A stretch of DNA of 64,000 bases from WRDF01 sp031552235 (GCA_031552235.1 JAVBMR010000001.1:1-64000); one strand, 5' to 3'; shown: positions 35,732-45,221, numbered from the stretch's first letter. Notes: a model not told the origin generated them from the sequence alone. Translations and numbers: made by a program.

Positions 35732-37468
35732 ATGCTTCTCACGAAGCGGCTGACGGACAAGCAGTTGATGCTTATTCTGGCTATCGTCGTGGGGCTGGCC
35801 GCCGGTATGGGGACGTATATCTTCGAAAGCCTGCTCCATTGGATCAAGGATTCGCTCCTGGGGTGGTTCAATGTGGACGAGGCCAGCCCATGGTTCCTGA
35901 TTTATCCGGCCGTCGGCATAATCCTGGCCACGCTTTTCGTCAAATACATTATCAAGGACAATATTTCTGAGGGCGTCACGCGCGTACTCTACGCCATGTC
36001 GAGGACGGGGTCGCGCCTCAAACCGCACAACATGTATTCGTCCATCGTGGGCGGCGCGACGACCATCGGGTTCGGCGGTTCGGTGGGGCCCGAGGCGCCT
36101 ATCGTGCTGACAGGCGCGGCGATAGGCTCGAATATCGGGCAGTTCATGCGCCTGAATTACAGGCAAATAACCATGCTTCTGGGGTGCGGTGCAGCGGCAT
36201 CCCTCGCGGCGATTTTCAAAGCCCCGATAACAGGCGTGATATTCGTGCTGGAGATCCTGATGCTCGACATCACCATGTCCGCCGTCATACCTTTGGTCAT
36301 ATCGTCGGTGACGGCTACCACGCTCGTGTTCCTGCTCAAAGGTTTCGATCCTGTTCTGAATGTGGTCGGGGTTCAGGCGTTCGCGCTGAAAAACATACCG
36401 ATGTACGTTATCCTCGGCCTGTCGTGCGGGCTGGTGTCTTACTATTTCACATACGTCAACTCGGCTGTCGCCGGTTGGTTCGGACGGATGAAGGGGCAAT
36501 GGCAGAAATGGCTGTGGGGCGGGGCCATACTGGGCGTGCTGATCTTTCTCTTCCCGCCGCTTTATGGCGAGGGCTACGAGGGCTTTACCGACCTCATGCA
36601 TGGCCGCATCGACAAATTGTTCGACAATTCGCTGTTCTACAATTTCAGCGGCACGCCGTGGCTGATAGTGGCCTACCTGCTTGCCATACTGTTCTTTAAG
36701 GTTGTGGCAATGGCGTCTACGAACGCCGCAGGAGGGGTGGGCGGTACGTTCGCGCCCTCGATGTTCGTAGGCGCATTCACTGGTGGTACGATCGCTTTCA
36801 TAGCCAACACATGGCTCGGCATGGACCTGCCGCTTATAAACTTCACGCTTGTCGGGATGGCAGGCGTAATGGCCGGCGTGATGAAAGCACCTCTGACCTC
36901 GATCTTCCTCATAGCCGAACTCTCGAACGGCTACGGGCTGTTCATCCCGCTGATGATCGTGACGTGCGTGGCATACCTCATAGGCTACTATTTCGAACCA
37001 TACTCGATATACACCAAGAAACTCGACCAGAAAGGCGATCTGCTCACGCACAACAAGGACAAGTCGGTGATGGTCTTCCTGAACCTCGATTCGCTTATGG
37101 AAACCAATTTCCATAAACTCGACGAAAACGCGACACTTGGCGATGTCGTGGCGCTCATTTCGAAGGTAAAGCGCAATATTTTCCCGGTTGTGAACAAAGA
37201 AGGCATACTGCTCGGCATAGTGCAGCTGGATGACCTGAGGGCCGATATGTTCGACAAGGAGAAGTGGGACACGCCCATCGACAGCTATATGGTGCAGCCC
37301 CCCGACACCATCCAGCAGCACGAGCAGATACAGAGCGTGCTGAGCAAGTTCGAACCCTCGCAGACGTGGATGCTCCCGGTCGTCGACAAGGATCGCAAGT
37401 ATCTGGGCTTCATCTCCAAATCACGCATCCTCGATGCCTACCGCCAGCAGCTGGTGGCGATAAGTTAG
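35732..37468 (+). CDS. ClC-type chloride channel with C-terminal CBS pair
   Basis: A 578-residue membrane protein with about ten or more hydrophobic helices, then a CBS-domain pair (about residues 440-578). ClC landmarks are GGSVGPEAPIVLTGAAIGSN near residue 115, the AAIFKAPITGVIFVLEIL segment and the GVGGTFAPSMFVGAFTGG segment. In exchangers the first block is GREGP with the gating glutamate; here that position is Val (GSVGP). An in-frame TTG at 35696 would add 12 residues but overlaps a TAAATTTG -7 box, so the ATG at 35732 is preferred. The gene is enclosed by inverted repeats. It probably conducts chloride or a related anion. Confidence 0.9.
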   Translation: MLLTKRLTDKQLMLILAIVVGLAAGMGTYIFESLLHWIKDSLLGWFNVDEASPWFLIYPAVGIILATLFVKYIIKDNISEGVTRVLYAMSRTGSRLKPHNMYSSIVGGATTIGFGGSVGPEAPIVLTGAAIGSNIGQFMRLNYRQITMLLGCGAAASLAAIFKAPITGVIFVLEILMLDITMSAVIPLVISSVTATTLVFLLKGFDPVLNVVGVQAFALKNIPMYVILGLSCGLVSYYFTYVNSAVAGWFGRMKGQWQKWLWGGAILGVLIFLFPPLYGEGYEGFTDLMHGRIDKLFDNSLFYNFSGTPWLIVAYLLAILFFKVVAMASTNAAGGVGGTFAPSMFVGAFTGGTIAFIANTWLGMDLPLINFTLVGMAGVMAGVMKAPLTSIFLIAELSNGYGLFIPLMIVTCVAYLIGYYFEPYSIYTKKLDQKGDLLTHNKDKSVMVFLNLDSLMETNFHKLDENATLGDVVALISKVKRNIFPVVNKEGILLGIVQLDDLRADMFDKEKWDTPIDSYMVQPPDTIQQHEQIQSVLSKFEPSQTWMLPVVDKDRKYLGFISKSRILDAYRQQLVAIS

Positions 37469-37517
37469 AGGTTTCAAAATATTTAGTGACTATGTAAGTT
37501 CTTTTGCAATTATCCAT

Positions 37518-37796
37518 TGTTACTTTTTACCATTGCCGTAAATACAGTGCAAGCCGAGTGCCGTCAAATTTATTTGAATGGCCGAGGCGCAGCTTGTGTT
37601 CTGCAAAAAGTAACCGAAAAGGTATAGAAAATAAGTCTCACGTAAGACCCCTTCCTTTTAGCCGGTCGCTGCGGCGACCCAGGAAGAGCGTCATACTTAT
37701 TTCACTTTCCAACGTTCCGGTGCGAGCTACTGATCCTGCTCTGCCCGTGTGCCGGCAGGCACCGGCCGTCGGACACAGTACGTCTCGACTTGTTTG
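37518..37796 (-). repeat. Right arm of the inverted repeat flanking the ClC gene, with two insertions
   Basis: Inverted relative to 35536-35675. It matches GTTACTTTTTACCATTGCCG, AAAATAAGTCTCACGTAAGA and the end GTACGTCTCGACTT. Compared with the left arm it has an extra R4 repeat inside the hairpin (37538-37610) and an extra block of about 100 bp (37672-37770) shared with R1 copies. No gene is present between 37469 and 37913. Confidence 0.85.
37538..37610 (-). repeat. R4 promoter-type repeat, copy 3
   Basis: On the minus strand it reads TTTTTGCAG, then TGCGCCTCGGCCATTCAAAT, then GGCACTCGGCTTGCACTGTA and TTTAC. This parallels copies 1 and 2 almost base for base. It splits the loop of the GTTACTTTTT hairpin, which is intact in the left arm. 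It points back toward the ClC gene end and is not obviously driving anything. Confidence 0.75.
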
Positions 37797-37913
37797 CGTC
37801 CCCTGTCGGTTGCCACTGCCGCTTGAGAAAATCAAGCGGATACCCGGGCCTTCGATTTCAGGGCCGGTTTTTCAGATTGAGATAAATAGTATACAGTCAT
37901 AATATTTATATAA

Positions 37914-39281
37914 ATGTCCCGTAACACAGCTACCCATTTGTTGGGTACGGAAAAAATATCGACACTGTTGTGGAGGTATGCCCTGCCATCCATCATCGCG
38001 ATGACGGCGGCTTCGCTATACAACATAGTTGACACCATTTTTATAGGCCACGGCGTAGGCCCGATAGGCAACGCGGCGCTTACCGTCGCGCTTCCTTTGA
38101 TGAATATCGCCGCCGCCTTCGGGGCGATGGTGGGCGCTGGGGCGTCGTCGCTGCTGTCCATCAAGCTCGGGCAGAACGACCGTGACAGCGCACGGCATAT
38201 CCTCGGCAACGTGGTAATGCTCAACCTGATACTCGGTCTGTCGCTCGGGATAGTGTGTACGATCTTCCTCGATCCGATACTGATCGCGTTCGGGGCCAGC
38301 GAGGCGGTACTGCCGCATGCCCGCGAGTATATGCTGCCGCTGATGTACGGCAACGTGGTCACGCACCTCTACATGGGGCTGAACAATACCATGCGTGCCG
38401 CCGGATATCCAACCAAGTCGATGATGGTGATGCTTACAGCCGTGATCGTCAACTGCTGCCTCGATGCCATTTTCATCTTCGGGCTGGGGTGGGGCATAGC
38501 GGGAGCGGCATGGGCCACGGTGATCGCGCAGATGGTGGCGCTGGTTGTCGAGTTGACCCATTTCGCAAACAAAAAACACGAACTCCACTTCGCCAGGGGC
38601 ATATTCAAGCTTAAAAAACGGATAGTCAAAGGCATACTCGGCATCGGCCTGGCGCCTTTTTTGATGAACCTCGCTTCGAGCTTCATCGTGGCGCTGGTAA
38701 ACTGGAGGCTCGGCAGCTACGGCGGCGACCTCTACATCGGGGCTTACGGAAACATAAACAAGCTCGCCATGATATTCTTCATGATCGTTTTCGGCCTGAA
38801 TCAGGGGATGCAGCCCATCGTGGGGTACAACTACGGTGCGCTGAAATACGACAGGGTCATGGAGGCGTTCAAGCGCGTGGTCATCGCCGCCACATGCGTT
38901 ATGTCGGTTGGGTTCGTCATAAATATTTTCTTCCCGGAGTTCGTGAGCATAGTGTTCACGAACGACAAAGACCTGATTGCCGCCACCGAAGAAGGGATGC
39001 GCATAGTGTTTATTTTGTACCCCCTCGTGGGGTTCCAGATCGTGTCGAGCAGCCTGTTCCAGTCGATAGGCAAGCCCGGCAAGGCCATCCTGCTGTCGCT
39101 CACGCGACAGTTGCTGTTCATCGTGCCGCTGCTTATAGTCCTGCCCCCGATGTTCGGGACGAAAGGCGTGTGGATGAGCCTGCCGGTGGCTGATTTCTTA
39201 TCGACCATTTTGGCAGTGATTTTGGTAGTCAACCAGTTGAGGAAGTTCAAACAACAGGAAAACACAGGAGTACTCGTATGA
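37914..39281 (+). CDS. MATE-family efflux transporter
   Basis: A 455-residue inner-membrane exporter with twelve hydrophobic segments in two similar halves. The first half has IVDTIFIGHGVGPIGNAALT with the family acidic residue and GAMVGAGASSLLS. The second half starts near IVKGILGIGLAPFLMNLASS and contains NQGMQPIVGYNYGA. It is closest to the DinF/NorM-like branch of MATE, which expels drugs or metabolites by Na+ or H+ exchange. The stop overlaps the next gene's start by 4 nt (ATGA). Confidence 0.93.
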   Translation: MSRNTATHLLGTEKISTLLWRYALPSIIAMTAASLYNIVDTIFIGHGVGPIGNAALTVALPLMNIAAAFGAMVGAGASSLLSIKLGQNDRDSARHILGNVVMLNLILGLSLGIVCTIFLDPILIAFGASEAVLPHAREYMLPLMYGNVVTHLYMGLNNTMRAAGYPTKSMMVMLTAVIVNCCLDAIFIFGLGWGIAGAAWATVIAQMVALVVELTHFANKKHELHFARGIFKLKKRIVKGILGIGLAPFLMNLASSFIVALVNWRLGSYGGDLYIGAYGNINKLAMIFFMIVFGLNQGMQPIVGYNYGALKYDRVMEAFKRVVIAATCVMSVGFVINIFFPEFVSIVFTNDKDLIAATEEGMRIVFILYPLVGFQIVSSSLFQSIGKPGKAILLSLTRQLLFIVPLLIVLPPMFGTKGVWMSLPVADFLSTILAVILVVNQLRKFKQQENTGVLV

Positions 39282-39901
39282 AAAACAATCTTGTTATAAC
39301 GGTGGGCCGCCAGTTTGGAAGCGGGGGCCGCTCGATAGGCAAACTGATAGCGGAAACGCTCGGCATCAGGTACTACGACAACGAATTGATCACGGAAGCA
39401 GCCAAACTCAGCGGCCTCAGCAGCGATTTCTTCGAACGCAAGGACGAGAAAACGCCCGGTTCGCTGCGCTACGCGCTTTCGCTCGGGTTTAATATAGGCC
39501 CGGGATTTTCGTCGGAAGAGCTTTACCGGATACAGTCGGAAACGATACGCAAAGTTGCCGCCGAAGGGCCGTGCGTGATCGTTGGCCGGAGCGCGGATTA
39601 CGTCCTGCGCAACAACCCAAGGTGTTTCAACGTGTTCCTGCACGCGCCCATGGAATGGCGCGTAAAGAACGTGCTTGAGCGCGACCGCACGGCCGATCCC
39701 AAAACGATAAGGGAAGCGGTGGCCAAAAAGGACAAGTCGCGCGCGGCATACTACGATTTCTATACCGACAAGCAATGGGGGAACAGCACCTCCTACGACC
39801 TTACGCTCGACTCGTCGCTGCTCGGCATCGAAGGCAGCGCGGAAATGATAATCGACTTTGTGAAGAGGGCGGAAGCTACCGTCCAGGACAAAAATAAGTG
39901 A
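39278..39901 (+). CDS. Cytidylate kinase-like family protein
   Basis: A 207-residue P-loop kinase of the cytidylate-kinase-like group. It has VGRQFGSGGRSIGKLIAE, with G-S-G-G-R in place of the standard GxxGxGK loop. A base- or phosphate-binding RSADYVLR region and LERDRTADPKTI lid follow. The true substrate is not known for this subfamily, and a full-length Cmk would normally be separate. It is translationally coupled to the MATE exporter by a 4-nt overlap, so the two probably act in one process. Confidence 0.88.
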   Translation: MKNNLVITVGRQFGSGGRSIGKLIAETLGIRYYDNELITEAAKLSGLSSDFFERKDEKTPGSLRYALSLGFNIGPGFSSEELYRIQSETIRKVAAEGPCVIVGRSADYVLRNNPRCFNVFLHAPMEWRVKNVLERDRTADPKTIREAVAKKDKSRAAYYDFYTDKQWGNSTSYDLTLDSSLLGIEGSAEMIIDFVKRAEATVQDKNK

Positions 39902-40035
39902 TAGGCACTGGTCGTCTCGACTTATTTTCGTTCCGTTCGGCTATCGCTCGTGAAAACCACGCGAGTATCCGATCCTGCGATTTAAGTGCCGATTTTTTGT
40001 TCGGTGTAAAGTCGTATGCAGTTCCCGAATCTAAA

Positions 40036-40283
40036 TACTTATCCCCAAAATACCATTTGTTTTGTAGTCTGCCGGCGGCGGCGAATGAAGCAGCCCGCCG
40101 CGTGTGGCGGCGGCAGGCTGCATGGCTTGCCTGTGGCAAGCCTTCCGACGCACTGGCCATGAGGCCGCGCTCTACGCGCGGCCCGGCCGCTGTGACAACC
40201 CCGATAGGGCGGGAACGTCAATGCTTGCCGGGAACGCTGTACTGCGAAATGCGCCAGATGGCGGCAGTATTGCGGATGAGCAT
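40036..40283. repeat. R1 repeat element
   Basis: Left end ACTTATCCCCAAAATACC; right end, read on the other strand, ATGCTCATCCGCAATACTGC. The interior shares GAAGCAGCCCGCCGCGTG and GCGGCGGCAGGCTGCA with the copy at 3119. The 415-bp gap between the kinase-like gene and tamL holds this and no gene. A clear flanking duplication was not found here. Confidence 0.7.
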
Positions 40284-40316
40284 ATTACGTAAATGCCGGT
40301 AAACGTGTGTCAGGCC

Positions 40317-42671
40317 TTAGAACGGATATCCTACCCCGAAATTGAGTACGGTATTCGAGTATTTGAACCGGTTGATCCAGCGGTCGCCTTCGGGCCTTCC
40401 CGGGTCGTGCAGCTTGACGCCCCAGTCGAGGCGCAGTACGGCCACGTTTATGTCGAACCGCAGCCCAAGTCCCGTGTTGAACCCCAATTGTTTGTAGAAG
40501 TTGTCGAAATAGAACGTGGCGGCTTCGTCGTTGTTGTTCTTGCCGGCCAGCCAGATGTTCCCCAGGTCGAAGAACACCGCCCCGTCGACTATACTCCAGA
40601 TGGGGAAGCGCAGTTCCGCGTTCGATTCGAGCTTGATATTGCCGACCTGTGCCGGGAACCCGCTTTGTGTCGGGGTGTCGCCCGGCCCCAGCATACGGGC
40701 GATCCAGCCGCGCATGCTATTGCTGCCGCCGCTGTAGAAAAGCCTGTCGAACGGGATCGAGGTGGAGTTGCCGTATGATACGCCGCCGCCGGCATAGAGG
40801 CGGTAGGCTATGACGGTTTCCCTGCCGAGGTTTATTTTGTCGGTGAACGAGGCATCGGCGCGGAAATACTGGGCATAACGTATGCCGAACAACTGGTAGT
40901 ACTTGCCGTTGTCGTCGTAGGAAGGGTCGCCCAGCCAGTGCGTGAAGCCGTTGAGCAGGTTGCCCGCGGTTTCCCAGTTCGATCTCAGTATCCACGAATT
41001 CCGGCTGTCCGGGCGGAGCTGGCTGTTGTAGACGTATGTTCCCGAGATACCGGCGATGATCTGCGACTCGTAGCTGTTACGCAGGAATGGGTTCTTGCTG
41101 ATGTCGTTGAGGAAGCTTGGGTCGACATACCCCATGTTTATGATATTGACGTCGATGGGGCGGAGTATGTAAGAACCCGCGCCGCGGTTGCTCCAGCTGT
41201 AGCTGTATGTCGCCCCGAACAGGTTGCGCTCATACAGTTTCCTGTTCTGCGAGTTTACCGATAGTTCGATCTTGGTGCGCGGGTTTACCATTTTGTTGTA
41301 GCGGTCTACGCGGATGGGGGCGACGAACCGGGGGAAAGACATCGCAACCGTACCACCCATTTCCCACAGGCCGTCGACGCCGTTGTCTTTGTCCCGCATG
41401 AACTCGTAACCGCCGCGGAATGTGACGTCGAGCATCTCTACACCCCTGAAGAGGTTGCGGTTCTGGTAGCCGAGCGAGGCGTACGTCCCGTAGAAGTTGG
41501 AAGAGGTGGTGGCCTCGACCTCTATCTTGAAGCTTTGTTTGACGGCCGGGATGCAGTTTATGTAGCAGCTCAGGTAGCCTTCGCTGACGGTCGAGGTCTG
41601 GCCGTCGGTGCCCACGAAAGTCACGAGGTTGGGCTTCGTGTGGTCGGTCTTGTCTTCGAACACGATGCTCGCGTTTTTGTAGTAGCCCAGCCGCATGATG
41701 TTGGAATAGGCCTGCCGTACCTCCGATTCGCTGTAGAGCTGGTTCTGCTGGAGGTTGATGGCCCCGCGCAGGATCTTGCCGCGGACGTTGGGCTTCCCGT
41801 GGTAGAGGATGTTGAGGCCGCGGTACGAGCTTGTGTCCATCGAGGTGAGGTAGCCGGGGGTGCTTGCCGCCGCCTGGGGATTGTAGCCCGCCCGGACGAA
41901 GACCGAATCTATGCGGTAGACCCTGTTGTCCTCGTATATTGGCGTACCCTGGTTGTCGTAGCCTTCGAGGTGCTGTTTTATTATGAAGTCGAGGTCGGCG
42001 CTGTAATTGCCGGCCAGCGTGTCGGCGACTATCGTGATGTTATTTGGCGAGAAGAAATAATAGCCGTTGTTTTTCAGGTTGCCGGTTATGCGCGACTCCT
42101 CGGCCCGCAATACGCCTATATCGAACCTGTCGCCGTGCCCCAGCAGCGTGCCGGAGCTGTCCTGCGAGATGACCGGTTGCAGGTGTGTGTCGCGGAATTC
42201 ATATTCAACCCCGGATATGCGGTAGGGTTCGTTCTGTTTGATGCGGTAGATGACTTCCGCTTTTTTCTTGCGGGTTTTGATCTCGTAGCTGTTCTCCGAG
42301 TGGTAGTAGCCGCGGTCTGCGAGGTAGTTCGTGAGGTTGTTGAGCGAACGTTTGGCGAGGGTCGTGTCGAGGATGATGGGCGCCGAGCCTAATTTGCGCA
42401 GGGTACGGTGCAGCCAGACCTCCTTCTCCGGGTTCGACATGCTGTATATGCCCAGGTAGAGGTTAGTGCCGAGGAAACGGCTGTTGGGCGACTGGCGGAT
42501 GTAGCGTTCCACGTCGTCGGCTTTCACACGGTCGGCTTTCGGGGTGTCCTTGTCGGCGACGACGGTGTTTTTTGTGAGCAGGTAGCTGCCGTCGGGCACA
42601 TGCCGCGTCACGCTGCACCCGGCTGCGAAAACCGCCGCGGACAACAGTAAGTATTTTAAACGCTTATACAC
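40317..42671 (-). CDS. tamL: TamL: lipoprotein Omp85/TamA-family outer-membrane assembly protein
   Basis: A 784-residue Omp85-superfamily protein. A signal with lipobox (LLLSAAVFAAGC) marks it as a lipoprotein, the feature that separates Bacteroidota TamL from TamA. Residues about 30-380 hold POTRA-like repeats (NLTNYLADRGYYHSE, ILRGAINLQQNQLYSE). The C-terminal half is a 16-strand-type barrel containing LFYSGGSNSMRGW, the Omp85 loop-6 region (RGW), and ends in an aromatic residue (GVGYPF). With TamB it is thought to move envelope components to the outer membrane; tamB is not in this window. The start is GTG at 42671 and overlaps an R1 end. Confidence 0.92.
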   Translation of the reverse strand: MYKRLKYLLLSAAVFAAGCSVTRHVPDGSYLLTKNTVVADKDTPKADRVKADDVERYIRQSPNSRFLGTNLYLGIYSMSNPEKEVWLHRTLRKLGSAPIILDTTLAKRSLNNLTNYLADRGYYHSENSYEIKTRKKKAEVIYRIKQNEPYRISGVEYEFRDTHLQPVISQDSSGTLLGHGDRFDIGVLRAEESRITGNLKNNGYYFFSPNNITIVADTLAGNYSADLDFIIKQHLEGYDNQGTPIYEDNRVYRIDSVFVRAGYNPQAAASTPGYLTSMDTSSYRGLNILYHGKPNVRGKILRGAINLQQNQLYSESEVRQAYSNIMRLGYYKNASIVFEDKTDHTKPNLVTFVGTDGQTSTVSEGYLSCYINCIPAVKQSFKIEVEATTSSNFYGTYASLGYQNRNLFRGVEMLDVTFRGGYEFMRDKDNGVDGLWEMGGTVAMSFPRFVAPIRVDRYNKMVNPRTKIELSVNSQNRKLYERNLFGATYSYSWSNRGAGSYILRPIDVNIINMGYVDPSFLNDISKNPFLRNSYESQIIAGISGTYVYNSQLRPDSRNSWILRSNWETAGNLLNGFTHWLGDPSYDDNGKYYQLFGIRYAQYFRADASFTDKINLGRETVIAYRLYAGGGVSYGNSTSIPFDRLFYSGGSNSMRGWIARMLGPGDTPTQSGFPAQVGNIKLESNAELRFPIWSIVDGAVFFDLGNIWLAGKNNNDEAATFYFDNFYKQLGFNTGLGLRFDINVAVLRLDWGVKLHDPGRPEGDRWINRFKYSNTVLNFGVGYPF

Positions 42672-42841
42672 AAGAATACCACCTAACCTTTTAAATCAAT
42701 TATTAATCTCTTGGTGTCGCTTTAGCGACACCGGCAATCTGCCGCCGCCACACGCGGCAGGCTGCTTCATTCGCTGTTGGCTCATTCTCGCCCTCCGCCG
42801 GCGGCGGCCTGCAACGCAGGGGTAATATTGCGAATAAGCAT
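42661..42841. repeat. R1 repeat element abutting the tamL start
   Basis: Left end GCTTATACACAAGAATACCA; right end, on the other strand, GCTTATTCGCAATATTACCC. The interior has TTGGTGTCGC-TTTAGCGACACCGGC as in the copy at 21540. The left terminal repeat overlaps the GTG start codon of tamL, so the element end supplies the immediate 5' sequence of that gene. No other gene lies in this gap. Confidence 0.7.
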
Positions 42842-42876
42842 AATATTTTATCACTCGTACCGCCACTGCCCCGTTC

Positions 42877-43623
42877 TTACTGATTGAAGAAACCGTGTTT
42901 CTTGATGAATTCGAGGTAGCTGCGCGAAATGGCGAGGTTGTCGCCGCCTTTGTAGCGCTTCTCGGTAAATACCCGTGCGAGGTTGGGAAGGTTATTGATC
43001 TTCAGTAGGTTCTGCGTTTCCTCGCTGGCTTCGCGTGCGGCCCAGATGCGGTCGATATCCTCGGGAGTGTAGTCTTTGTAGGTTTCCCTGTGTACTATGC
43101 CATCCAGCGGCAGGCGGTCGGTGAGGGGCGGTTCCTGGTCGGGATAACCAAGCACTATTGCCGCCACAGGAACAACCCCGTCGGGCAACTCCAGTATCTC
43201 GGCGATCCGGTCGGTCGTGTATATGACTGTCCCCATGTAGCAGATTCCCAGCCCGTGCGCCTCGGCTTCGAGGGCGACGTTCTGCGATGCCAGCACGGCG
43301 TCCACCGTCCCGTTCATGAACCATGCGAAGTTGTCGTACCCGGGTTCCGCACCACGCTGGCGGCACCATTTGCCGAAGCGGTTGATGTCGGCGCAGAAGG
43401 TGATATGCACAGGCGCCTGCAATACCGAAGGCTGGTTGAAATGACATGGCGACAACTTCTCGCGCAGTTCGCGCGAGGTGGTTGCTATCATGCTGTAAGC
43501 CTGCATGTTACCTGTGTTGGAGGCCCTTGTGCCGGCTTCGAGTATCTCGTTGAGTACATCCTCCGGGACGGGCGTATCCTTGAATTTACGTATGGAGCGG
43601 TGTTCCGCTATCTCCTTTATCAT
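42877..43623 (-). CDS. Flavin nitroreductase, NfsA/FRP type
   Basis: A 248-residue FMN-dependent oxidoreductase. It opens with EIAEHRSIRKFKDTPVPEDVL and ILEAGTRASNTGNMQAYSMI, the FMN-binding pattern of the group. It continues with DAVLASQNVALEAEAHGLGICYMG and VPVAAIVLGYPDQEP. It probably reduces nitro compounds, quinones or flavins with NAD(P)H in the cytoplasm. The natural substrate is unknown. The gene stands alone between the R1 element and a divergent small acidic gene. Confidence 0.92.
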   Translation of the reverse strand: MIKEIAEHRSIRKFKDTPVPEDVLNEILEAGTRASNTGNMQAYSMIATTSRELREKLSPCHFNQPSVLQAPVHITFCADINRFGKWCRQRGAEPGYDNFAWFMNGTVDAVLASQNVALEAEAHGLGICYMGTVIYTTDRIAEILELPDGVVPVAAIVLGYPDQEPPLTDRLPLDGIVHRETYKDYTPEDIDRIWAAREASEETQNLLKINNLPNLARVFTEKRYKGGDNLAISRSYLEFIKKHGFFNQ

Positions 43624-43840
43624 TGTCGATGAAGTTAAAATACAAAATTAAAAAGAAAATCGGCATCGCGGACAACTTGATGTTCGATAAAAGCATATCC
43701 GCGGCACTATTATAGCATGTTTCGCATTTTTTGTTTCTTTTTTATGCGGGGCGGCGCGGATATTGAGAAATATTTCATAAAATTGCACCGGTACGCACAG
43801 ATATTACGAACGTTTAAAAGTTGATGTTTTTTCACCAGCT

Positions 43841-44056
43841 ATGAAACAGGACAAAGGTTTCCGCACCGGGCATGAAGACAATGCCGAAGACGCACTCAAA
43901 AAGGCAGTTAAGCTGCCTCCCATGAAAAAAAGCGGTAAAGAGAGGCACCAGCTTTACAGCGAACTCGAAGAAGAGGACGACGAACTCGAACTCGACTACC
44001 GCGAACACGAGTCTATACTCGACTACTTCGACGACGGGGAGGAAGACAATCTTTAA
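43841..44056 (+). CDS. Small acidic protein of unknown function
   Basis: A 71-residue, soluble, strongly charged protein. A basic first half (KKAVKLPPMKKSGKER) is followed by an acidic helix-like second half (ELEEEDDELELDYREHESIL) and the tail DYFDDGEEDNL. No enzymatic motif or membrane segment is visible. Charge segregation of this kind suggests a protein or RNA partner. A GC-rich 250-bp gap with no gene (44057-44306) follows. Confidence 0.65.
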   Translation: MKQDKGFRTGHEDNAEDALKKAVKLPPMKKSGKERHQLYSELEEEDDELELDYREHESILDYFDDGEEDNL

Positions 44057-44282
44057 AGACAGCCGTTCCAAACAGATATATTTTTCGATCCTCGGCGCAG
44101 CCGGGCGATTCCCTGTGCGCTTCGATCGCCGTCTTCTTCGTCTCGCTCGATTTGGATTAGGATGCGCCTCGGCATAACCGAAATCAACCGTGCGTTAATT
44201 CGCTTCGCCATTTCCGCCCCGACACGCGGCCGACGGCGGGTTCCGCTCATTGACCCCGTTTGCTAAAGCAAGTTCGGTTCAC

Positions 44283-44290
44283 TACCTTTG
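44283..44290 (+). promoter_or_regulatory. -7 promoter element of the alpha/beta hydrolase gene
   Basis: TACCTTTG lies 16 nt before the ATG at 44307 and inside the longer in-frame ORF from 44250, so the later start is preferred. Confidence 0.55.
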
Positions 44291-44306
44291 CACTAAAACC
44301 CAGTAT

Positions 44307-45164
44307 ATGGAAAAATTCATAATGGCGGCAGGGACGGCGCTCAGGATCAGCGACACCGGATACGGCCGTACCGCGGCAGGCAATAACCCCGAAGGCAGCA
44401 AGCCCGCGATAGTACTGCTGCACGGCTATCTCGAATCGCTGGATGTCTGGGACGAGTTCACGAAACTGCTGGCCCCGAAGCTCAGGGTCATAGCTGTCGA
44501 CCTTCCCGGCCACGGAGTGTCGGAGGTCAAGGGCGAGGTGCATACGATGGAATTCCTCGCCGATGTGTTGTGCGGCGTCCTCGAAGAACAGGGGGTTGGA
44601 AAATGCGTGCTTGCGGGCCACTCGATGGGCGGATACGCGGCACTCGCTTTTTTGCGCAAGTATCCCGAGATGCTCGACGGTTTAATCCTTTTCCACTCGC
44701 ACCCGGGCGCAGATTCGCCCCAAACGCTCGAAAAACGCCAACGGGAAATAGAGGTAGTGCTGTCGAATAAGAAAGATTTGCTTGCCAACACGGTCGCGAC
44801 GGGGTTTGCCGAGCAGAACAGGAAACGTTTCGCCGACGACATAGCCGACCTTGCCGAGCAGGTCGTGCTGACAGAAGAGGCGGGAATAGTTGCCTTGCTC
44901 CGCGGGATGTCGGAGCGCGGCGACAGCAACGAAATATTACGCGCGAGCGGTGTGCCGCAGATGTTCATCTTCGGCCGCCACGACGAGTACATAACGCCGC
45001 CCGTGGCCGAAAACATGATAGCGAACCATCCGCAGGCCGAAGTCTTCTGGCTTGAGAACTCCGGTCACATGGGGTTTGTGGAGGAACCTGAAGCAGCGGC
45101 TGAGGCTGTTATCGACTTTTGTCAACGTGTCTCTGGGATTACGTTCGCACCCGAGGCGCGCTAA
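44307..45164 (+). CDS. Alpha/beta-fold hydrolase
   Basis: A 285-residue alpha/beta hydrolase. The oxyanion region is IVLLHGYLESLDVWDEF, the nucleophile elbow GHSMGGYAAL (Ser), the acid FGRHDEYITPP (Asp) and the catalytic His in ENSGHMGFVEEP. The fold also fits a cap domain in the middle. Substrate is open: esterase, haloperoxidase-like or lipid hydrolase. It has no signal peptide and is predicted cytoplasmic. Confidence 0.93.
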   Translation: MEKFIMAAGTALRISDTGYGRTAAGNNPEGSKPAIVLLHGYLESLDVWDEFTKLLAPKLRVIAVDLPGHGVSEVKGEVHTMEFLADVLCGVLEEQGVGKCVLAGHSMGGYAALAFLRKYPEMLDGLILFHSHPGADSPQTLEKRQREIEVVLSNKKDLLANTVATGFAEQNRKRFADDIADLAEQVVLTEEAGIVALLRGMSERGDSNEILRASGVPQMFIFGRHDEYITPPVAENMIANHPQAEVFWLENSGHMGFVEEPEAAAEAVIDFCQRVSGITFAPEAR

Positions 45165-45221
45165 AACGATGGTTTAGCATAAGCGAAACCATATTGTCTG
45201 GAACGGTCTGGCAGTTTGTTG

